A DNA stretch of 5,831 nt from Robiginitomaculum sp. Its GTDB lineage: Bacteria > Pseudomonadota > Alphaproteobacteria > Caulobacterales > Maricaulaceae. The position numbers and the translations under genes are program-made. The notes below the pieces were generated by a model that did no database searches, had not been told where the DNA came from, and was given only the letters and a program-made list of their open reading frames with translations. The stretch spans positions 44,021 to 49,851 of the forward strand of contig NVVO01000003.1 of NCBI GenBank assembly GCA_002733385.1. The letters run 5' to 3'. Below are positions 1 to 4,816 of this stretch, one piece after another. Position 1 is the first letter of the stretch. Every line of letters begins with the position of its first letter.

Positions 1-377
1 CCTTTTCTTTTGTGCTGAACACCACAAACCAAATCAGCATTGTCTGCTTGCAATTTGCTATAGAGAGGTTCCAACCAAGCCGGGTCTTCTTCTAGATCTG
101 CATCTATTGTAAAAATTAATTCGCCGCGAGCATGTTGTATGCCAGCAAATAAAGCTTCGTGTTGACCGAAATTCCGTGATAAATCAATAAGGACAATATC
201 ATGTTTTTGCTGGGCTAAACGCAACACAATCTCGCGACTGCGGTCGGGCGAACCATCATTAACAAGTATAATTTCGTAGCTACCACCAAAACGGTCTGCT
301 GCCAGCCGTGCCCGCTTTACAAACGCCTCAATGGTTGCTTCGGATCGAAACAGAGTGCTTACAATAGATAGTTTCAC
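1..377 (-). CDS. Family 2 glycosyltransferase, polyprenyl-phosphate sugar transferase type (N-terminal part, cut by window edge)
   Basis: Reading the minus strand from a GTG at 377-375 gives 125 open codons up to base 1, so the gene runs out of the window. The fragment is a GT-A glycosyltransferase domain: beta-1 with SIVSTLFRSE (residues 4-13), the nucleotide-binding motif VNDGSPDRS (39-47), LSRNFGQHEALFAGIQHARGE (66-86), and the metal-binding DxD as IDADLEEDP (91-99). The SRNFG...AGI..ARG block plus DADL is typical of the DPM1/GtrB/ArnC branch, which transfers a sugar from a nucleotide donor to a polyprenyl phosphate at the cytoplasmic membrane. Members often carry two C-terminal membrane helices, which would lie beyond the edge. 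The GTG start is supported by AAGGA nine bases upstream and by a GTGA overlap with the stop of the preceding acetyltransferase gene, so the two are probably translationally coupled. Family assignment is firm. The sugar and acceptor are unknown. Confidence 0.9.
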   Translation of the reverse strand, partial: MKLSIVSTLFRSEATIEAFVKRARLAADRFGGSYEIILVNDGSPDRSREIVLRLAQQKHDIVLIDLSRNFGQHEALFAGIQHARGELIFTIDADLEEDPAWLEPLYSKLQADNADLVCGVQHKRK

Positions 378-1120
378 AAATAGTTGTCCTTTAACGTCGG
401 AGGCTTTAACCAAATATGGTAGATGTCTTGTTGGCTTTGAAGCTCCCAGCCAAGCTTCTCATAAATCCGGCAAGCCAGTCTGTTGCTATTATGCGTAATA
501 ATTTCGGCATGTTTTATGCGTTGCTGCTTTAACCAGCGCATATGGGCGATGACGAAGCTGGGGCCTACGTTTAAGCCGAACAAAGATTTCTCAACGACCA
601 TCATGAGTGGTGTACCAATTCTGTTTTCATTAACGCGTCCAGATGTAATGCCGCTGATTTCCCCTTCGCTATCACGAGCAATAAGGATGTGTTCCTCACC
701 GTCACGCTTCAACATGGCCCGCATCCAATATACATACATTGCTTCGGCTGCAAGGCGCGGAAATATCGGGTCTTTGAAAAACCGCGAGCTTTTTCCCCAT
801 GTGACAGCGAGACGGTCAAATTGGGCGGTTGGCTTGGTATCCGTGTAAATTTCAAGAGGGTAAGGTTCGGTTGGTATATCCGATATTTGCATTTGCCCGA
901 TGTCGAACCCATACAAATTTCGCCGCTCTACCAGTTCCATGTTTTCAGGTACCGAGGGATGGCTGTCTACGGGGCATAAATAACTCAGCAACGAAACGCC
1001 CATATTTTTTGCCGCATTGATGGCGTGATCAAGTTTTTGGTCATTGTGTTGCTCTACTTGAAGTTTTGCGACTTTGAAGCCAAAAAATCGGGTATCCCAT
1101 TCCAGTAATGCGGGCATCAT
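374..1120 (-). CDS. GNAT-family N-acetyltransferase, WecD/FdtC-like (sugar-nucleotide amino group acetylation)
   Basis: This 248-residue protein has the two-part layout of the WecD-like GNATs. The N-terminal domain opens with LLEWDTRFFGFKVAKL (residues 5-20), matching the LxWexxFFG start of dTDP-fucosamine acetyltransferase. A middle segment, SSRFFKDP...AAEAMYVYWMRAML (111-137), resembles the SRF...Y..Wi signature of WecD. The C-terminal acetyl-CoA fold ends with HNSNRLACRIYEKLGWE (210-226), the usual GNAT N..A...YEklGF motif. Members acetylate the amino group of dTDP- or UDP-linked 4-amino- or 3-amino-deoxy sugars in the cytoplasm before transfer into surface glycan. The ATG at 1120 overlaps the TAA of the upstream membrane-protein gene (TAATG), and its stop overlaps the GTG of the downstream glycosyltransferase. 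A second ATG directly follows the first, so the start could be one codon later. A GGGG lies eight bases before the first ATG. The exact sugar cannot be told; a WecE-like aminotransferase would be expected nearby. Confidence 0.8.
   Translation of the reverse strand: MMPALLEWDTRFFGFKVAKLQVEQHNDQKLDHAINAAKNMGVSLLSYLCPVDSHPSVPENMELVERRNLYGFDIGQMQISDIPTEPYPLEIYTDTKPTAQFDRLAVTWGKSSRFFKDPIFPRLAAEAMYVYWMRAMLKRDGEEHILIARDSEGEISGITSGRVNENRIGTPLMMVVEKSLFGLNVGPSFVIAHMRWLKQQRIKHAEIITHNSNRLACRIYEKLGWELQSQQDIYHIWLKPPTLKDNYL
387..391 (-). promoter_or_regulatory. Ribosome binding site for the glycosyltransferase GTG start
   Basis: The minus strand reads AAGGA, followed by nine bases and then GTG at 377-375. 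The site lies inside the last codons of the upstream acetyltransferase gene. It decides in favour of the GTG start and fits translational coupling through the 4-base overlap. Confidence 0.6.
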
Positions 1121-2526
1121 TATTTTTGCCCCGTAAGTTTATGGCGCACATTTTTCAATGGATTGCTCACGCCAGCAAGCCCCACAGCCTCCAATCCAGA
1201 TGATTGTGTTACAGGCCGCGTAAATGCTGCAATGGTGACCGAAGTAAAGGTGAGCACTATGACGATATTACGAAACAAAGGGCTGATTTTCCATTGATCG
1301 GAAATTTTGATAAGCCAGGCGACAAGCACCATCAGCCCGACCGTTGAAATTGTCGCCTTATACGCGAGCATGGCCGTAAAGGTTATGGGCCGCATTTTCA
1401 CAGGGATATAAATTAAAAACCCCAATGCAACCACTGCAAACAAAACCACGGGCACCAAGGTTTCAGGATTGGTGCTGTTCCATGCCACCTTAATCCACCG
1501 CCAACCTAAGGCAAAAAACCCTAAAGCTAAAGCGCCCGCCACAAATCGCCATGATGATAGATGACTGCTTATTATATATTGAGAGGCATCCGCATGGTAG
1601 CCGTGTTGTTCAGCCAATATTGTTTCCGGGCCTAAGGCTACATAGCTGGGCGAAAAGGTTAAAAAACCGGGAAATAGGCTGGACAGCGTCATGTGCAGAT
1701 AGGTGAAATAATTGACGGCCATATCTTCAAACATCAAAAGCAGGCTTGTGTTGGTGTAAACCATCTCGGACTCAAAGCCCGCTTGCTTATAGGAACTTGT
1801 AAATTGTAGGCGAATAGTCATATAAACAAATAAAGCGGATATAATGAATATTGAAACACGTAAAATCCGTTGTGACATCAATAGGTTATTGTGTTTGCGT
1901 GCCCAAAAAAATATGAACCCTGAGGCTATTAAAAAGGGAATGGCTAAATTTAGCCAGAACTCACCTCCAAAAATGATGAGTAAAGCACTTAAGCAAAACG
2001 CAACAAACCACCGTTTTGAATGTATGGATGCTCTAAAATAGCTAATAAGACATATGGTGACTATACAGATATAAATAACCAGTAAATAAAGCGTCATTAA
2101 AGTTCCGTAGACAAATACATAAGTATTGAATGTGGACAGGGCGGCAATGAAACCGAGTGTAGTCGCAAACCGAACCGAAGCCGTAATAAAATACCCTGAT
2201 AGATACAATGTTGCGACCATAAGGCTGCTAAGACAAAGAAAAAGCACCGTTGGCGACATAAATTCAAAAAGACCGTAAATTGGTATAAATGTAGTTGTAG
2301 CCCAAACATAGCGCCCGCCGCCAAAATCTAGAGGCAGAAAAACGCTCGATGTATTTGTTGTTAAGGCCGCTTGTATTGCGCTGTTTACATCCGGTGTATA
2401 TTGTAGCGTGTAAATGAGCCAATCATCAATTAGCGGGATGCTTAGCCATTGATAAAACAGACTGAGCCCGACCGTACCAAACAGGCCATAAATGATGTTA
2501 GGGTCGAATTTAGTTTTTTTCGTCAC
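1120..2526 (-). CDS. Polytopic inner-membrane protein, possible GT-C type glycosyltransferase
   Basis: A 468-residue, strongly hydrophobic protein with roughly 11-12 predicted membrane helices by eye (for example near residues 11-31, 94-115, 120-140, 143-164, 173-208, 222-240, 328-345, 355-375, 385-407, 420-437). I do not recognise a named family. Just after the first helix is the acidic motif IPLIDDWLIY (30-39). Paired acidic residues in the first periplasmic loop are the usual catalytic signature of GT-C enzymes using polyprenyl-phosphate sugars, including GtrII-like O-antigen modifiers. A larger soluble loop lies between about 240 and 325. The start is GTG at 2526; no in-frame ATG exists between it and an upstream TGA, and AGGTG lies nine bases before. 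It is the first gene of the unit and overlaps the acetyltransferase start by one base. A downstream GtrB-like transferase could supply its lipid-linked donor. A flippase or polymerase-like role remains possible. Confidence 0.75.
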   Translation of the reverse strand: MTKKTKFDPNIIYGLFGTVGLSLFYQWLSIPLIDDWLIYTLQYTPDVNSAIQAALTTNTSSVFLPLDFGGGRYVWATTTFIPIYGLFEFMSPTVLFLCLSSLMVATLYLSGYFITASVRFATTLGFIAALSTFNTYVFVYGTLMTLYLLVIYICIVTICLISYFRASIHSKRWFVAFCLSALLIIFGGEFWLNLAIPFLIASGFIFFWARKHNNLLMSQRILRVSIFIISALFVYMTIRLQFTSSYKQAGFESEMVYTNTSLLLMFEDMAVNYFTYLHMTLSSLFPGFLTFSPSYVALGPETILAEQHGYHADASQYIISSHLSSWRFVAGALALGFFALGWRWIKVAWNSTNPETLVPVVLFAVVALGFLIYIPVKMRPITFTAMLAYKATISTVGLMVLVAWLIKISDQWKISPLFRNIVIVLTFTSVTIAAFTRPVTQSSGLEAVGLAGVSNPLKNVRHKLTGQK

Positions 2527-2658
2527 TGCTTTACACCTAGATTTTGACCGTGCATATGTCAGATAGTTTGTTTCTTTTCAAGTCTTGATTCTATAGGTAA
2601 TATGACGGATTGGCTTTCATCTGATACATCTCGACACTAATGTAGGTAACAAACACGA
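2527..2658. promoter_or_regulatory. Divergent intergenic region between glycan unit and oxygenase genes
   Basis: These 132 AT-rich bases separate two divergent starts, so they should hold a promoter for each direction. For the minus strand I see TTGAAA (2581-2576) followed, 17 bases on, by CATATG (2558-2553), a good -35 with a poor -10. TATAGAAT on the same strand (2597-2590) is a better -10 without a clear -35. For the plus strand, TTGACC (2544-2549) has no good -10 at normal spacing, while TAATAT (2598-2603) is a fair -10 lacking a convincing -35. No clear operator palindrome was found. Confidence 0.35.
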
Positions 2659-3438
2659 ATGCGCCGAAAATCAAACAATAGACCAAATGTATTTTATTAC
2701 ATTAAGAGCACTTGGTACAAGGGGAGCCAACCTACTTTTTTTGATCATCAAAACTGTCCGGCTAGTCAAATTCTTAAAGATAATTATGAGGTGATTAAAA
2801 CCGAAATATTGGACTATTATAATCTGAATGCAGATAATTTGGATGATAATTATACACCATATAGTATTGCCATTAAGGGCTGGAAAGCGGTTAATTTATA
2901 TACGTTATTTTTAAAATATCCTCAAAACTGTCGAAAATTCCCAAAAACGGACCAAATTATAAACACGATACCAGGCATGAACATGGCCATGATTTCTGTT
3001 ATGGAGCCCGGCACAGAAATCCCACCACATATAGGCGATACAGACGGCATCATCCGTCACCATTTGGGTGTCAGTGTGCCAATTGAAGACCCTAAACAAG
3101 TTGGTATTAAAATTAAGTCTGAGACAAGAGGCTGGCGAGAGGGCGAGGTCTTGTCATTTTGTAATGTTCATAGGCATTGCGCCTGGAACAGATCAAGCCA
3201 ATACCGCATTGTCCTAATCGTCGATACGATACGCGAAGAATTCATTGATCGGAAATATGAAATAGCAGGAAATACCTTGGCAGTGATCGCAATGAAGCAA
3301 TTTGCCACCAAAGCAAAATTTTTAAAGAAAATGCCATTCTGGCTCATGAAAACCTTTCAAATAATTTTTTCTTATTTGTTCCGGATAATATTATATGTTG
3401 AACGGAAATTTGGCATGCATCTTATGGGGCGAAGATGA
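2659..3438 (+). CDS. Aspartyl/asparaginyl beta-hydroxylase family Fe(II)/2-oxoglutarate oxygenase with hydrophobic C-terminal segment
   Basis: This 259-residue protein belongs to the AspH/LpxO-type double-stranded beta-helix oxygenases. The domain begins around PTFFDHQNCPASQILKDNY (25-43), like the F.d....p....L..n...I opening of the family. The core reads PPHIGDTDGIIRHHLGVSVP (122-141), with iron ligand H135 in HHLG and R133 two residues before. Then comes GWREGEVLSF (158-167), the second iron ligand H173 in HRHCAWN, and the 2-oxoglutarate Arg R183 in YRIVLIVD. The ten-residue H173-R183 spacing is what I recall for human AspH. The usual FDDS before the second His is replaced by FCNV (167-170). 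Residues 226-246 form a hydrophobic stretch suggesting membrane attachment, as in the lipid A hydroxylase LpxO. The substrate could be a protein, a lipid acyl chain or a small molecule; the sequence does not decide. The ATG is the first in frame; an AGG lies 12 bases upstream, a weak site. The gene is notably AT-rich (27-32% GC in two 60-base lines counted near its start). Confidence 0.85.
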   Translation: MRRKSNNRPNVFYYIKSTWYKGSQPTFFDHQNCPASQILKDNYEVIKTEILDYYNLNADNLDDNYTPYSIAIKGWKAVNLYTLFLKYPQNCRKFPKTDQIINTIPGMNMAMISVMEPGTEIPPHIGDTDGIIRHHLGVSVPIEDPKQVGIKIKSETRGWREGEVLSFCNVHRHCAWNRSSQYRIVLIVDTIREEFIDRKYEIAGNTLAVIAMKQFATKAKFLKKMPFWLMKTFQIIFSYLFRIILYVERKFGMHLMGRR

Positions 3439-3600
3439 GCGCCAAGTCTGAAGTTTTTTGTAACCTGCATTCATCTTAGCACACGGGGGGACAGTCGGTA
3501 TTTTATGAGGACGATCAAGAATGAACGGTTGCAAAAACTGGATTATATATGCGACAGTATTTAAATAATTAACCTATACAGACATGGGGTATACAAGAAG
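3439..3600. other. Intergenic region between the two oxygenase genes
   Basis: This stretch of 162 bases has no recognisable gene. The hydroxylase frame stays open for 41 codons after its TGA until a TAA at 3562-3564. A 14-codon ORF starts at 3435 by an ATGA overlap with the hydroxylase stop and ends at 3479. Neither resembles anything I know. The AT-rich run around 3541-3570 (TATATAT and TAAATAAT) could hold a -10 for the downstream gene, but no convincing -35 is spaced from it. No terminator hairpin with a T tract was seen, so read-through from the hydroxylase gene into the cupin gene is possible. Confidence 0.5.
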
Positions 3601-4698
3601 ATGACTGAACCACTAACAGCCACTAACAAATTACAAGGCGTATCAGACATGACTAAGGTTCAAGTCAGAGCCCCTTTAGCAATGAAAGCAATTTATTTGT
3701 TAAGGCATATTCTAAATTCCCAAAACAGATTTAACAACTTGGAACACAAAGTTCTGAGAAGGCTGAACAAAAAATATAAAAATTACCCACCCGGTAAAAC
3801 CATTGAACTTGAGCGCGTGCCTCTAGCGGATTTTGATTTCTCAAAGGTGCCTTCCGGAAAAATTACACAACCATTTATTATTAAAGGGTTTTGTGAGCCG
3901 ACCAAACTTTCCTGGCCGGAGTTAAAAGAAAAATTTGGATCAGGACGGGTACTTTTGCATCCCAACGCGAGTTTGTCGGAAGACTTCAGATACGAAATAC
4001 CGAAAATGGTTCCATTTCGCGAGGCTCTGGAATGTATGGAAGAAAACGAATTTGCTTATATTACTGGGGCAACCCAGATATTTGAAGATTGCCCGGAACT
4101 TCTTCCTTTAGTCGGGTCCGAAGATATTGCACGCAAATTTAAACGCGATATTATGACAACGGAACTTTTTATGGGCGGGCCATCCGTTGGCTCTACTTTT
4201 CATTCAGCCAATGTAGTCAATTTTTTTGTTATGGCCCACGGCCGAAAAAAATGGACATTTGTAGCGCCTGATAATTATATGGCCCTTTATCCAGAATTTG
4301 GCCGCAATAGAGAAGAAGTTGTCCGCTACTCTCCAATTTGTACGGCAGATTACGAAACAAAGCAGAAATCCAAATTTCCTTTGTACGACAAGATTACAAA
4401 ATACACAGTAACGCTGGAACCTGGGGATTTGTTGTGCAACCCAAGTAATTGGTGGCATGAGGTCGTGAATTTGGACAGATCTATCGGCGTGCCGCACCGG
4501 GTTCACGGCCCGCGCGAATTTAACTTTTTCTTGTTGTTTGCGCCTTTCAGTCGGCACGGTCTAAACTTCGCGAAACACATTTTGGCGCGCACTTTTTTGC
4601 GAAGAAAACCCACGCATATTGTAACTGACAATTTATTGATCAATTCCTTCGGCGGTGAGAAAAAACAAAGTGCAAAGAACACGAAAAACCATAAATAA
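3601..4698 (+). CDS. JmjC/cupin_8-like Fe(II)/2-oxoglutarate oxygenase homologue with HxA instead of HxD
   Basis: A 365-residue protein with the cupin_8 (FIH-like JmjC) layout. PFIIKGFCEP (91-100) is the typical domain entry (pvvikG...) and FAYITGAT (151-158) precedes the core. Then come GSTFHSANVVNFFVMAHG (197-214), RKKWTFVAP (215-223), and LEPGDLLCNPSNWWHEVVNL (272-291). By alignment with FIH (HYD, then Lys 15 residues after the His), H201 is the first iron ligand, K216 is the 2-oxoglutarate Lys and H286 the second iron His. The acidic ligand position is A203 (codon GCC, 4207-4209). Family members hydroxylate or demethylate proteins or small molecules; the Ala may mean a halogenase-like site, a two-His oxygenase, or loss of activity. 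The N-terminus (about 17-60) and C-terminus are basic. The start is uncertain: the ATG at 3601 has only GGGG about 11 bases upstream, while the in-frame ATG at 3649 (MTKVQVRAP) has AAGG ten bases before. It follows the AspH-like gene on the same strand. Confidence 0.85.
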   Translation: MTEPLTATNKLQGVSDMTKVQVRAPLAMKAIYLLRHILNSQNRFNNLEHKVLRRLNKKYKNYPPGKTIELERVPLADFDFSKVPSGKITQPFIIKGFCEPTKLSWPELKEKFGSGRVLLHPNASLSEDFRYEIPKMVPFREALECMEENEFAYITGATQIFEDCPELLPLVGSEDIARKFKRDIMTTELFMGGPSVGSTFHSANVVNFFVMAHGRKKWTFVAPDNYMALYPEFGRNREEVVRYSPICTADYETKQKSKFPLYDKITKYTVTLEPGDLLCNPSNWWHEVVNLDRSIGVPHRVHGPREFNFFLLFAPFSRHGLNFAKHILARTFLRRKPTHIVTDNLLINSFGGEKKQSAKNTKNHK

Positions 4699-4727
4699 CG
4701 GTTCACAGAAAGTACATTGTAATCGCC

Positions 4728-4773
4728 TCAAGCCAGCAATGTCTGATTACGGCTTGATTTGCATATTTATTTT
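4728..4773 (+). terminator. Possible intrinsic terminator after the cupin gene
   Basis: TCAAGCC (4728-4734) and GGCTTGA (4751-4757) can form a seven-base-pair stem with a 16-base loop, followed by an AT-rich run, ATTTGCATATTTATTTT, ending at 4773. The stem is short, the loop long and the T tract interrupted, so this would be a weak terminator. It sits 30 bases past the cupin stop codon and ahead of the next gene's own start signals, which is the right place. Confidence 0.35.
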
Positions 4774-4799
4774 GGCTTAAACAGGGTTTGAATTATAAC
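4772..4799 (+). promoter_or_regulatory. Possible sigma-70-like promoter for the dipeptidase gene
   Basis: TTGGCT (4772-4777), a 16-base spacer and TATAAC (4794-4799, five of six consensus bases) fit a -35/-10 pair. Transcription would start around 4805-4807, leaving a leader of only about ten bases that just holds the ribosome binding site. The tight spacing lowers confidence. Confidence 0.3.
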
Positions 4800-4805
4800 A
4801 TTAGC

Positions 4806-4810
4806 AAGGG
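4806..4810 (+). promoter_or_regulatory. Ribosome binding site for the dipeptidase start
   Basis: AAGGG lies six bases before ATG at 4817, a standard Shine-Dalgarno placement. It selects this ATG, which also places a complete lipoprotein signal peptide at the N-terminus. Confidence 0.7.
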
Positions 4811-4816
4811 TTTACA

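Noticed and set aside
483..1020. Plus-strand ORFs of 63-121 codons over the acetyltransferase gene
   Set aside because: They lie antisense to a protein with clear GNAT and WecD-like motifs. Their translations show no domain logic, and no good ribosome binding site precedes them.
2559..2624. TCAGAT (2559-2564) and ATCTGA (2619-2624) as an inverted repeat or operator
   Set aside because: Only six bases with a 54-base gap in AT-rich DNA; expected by chance.
3505..3564. A 19-codon ORF upstream of the cupin gene as a leader peptide
   Set aside because: It has no Shine-Dalgarno at usable distance, no attenuator-like codon runs and no following terminator/antiterminator pair. It is just the end of a chance open frame.
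4204..4706. Minus-strand ORFs over the cupin gene
   Set aside because: They oppose a continuous conserved oxygenase domain and have no recognisable features.
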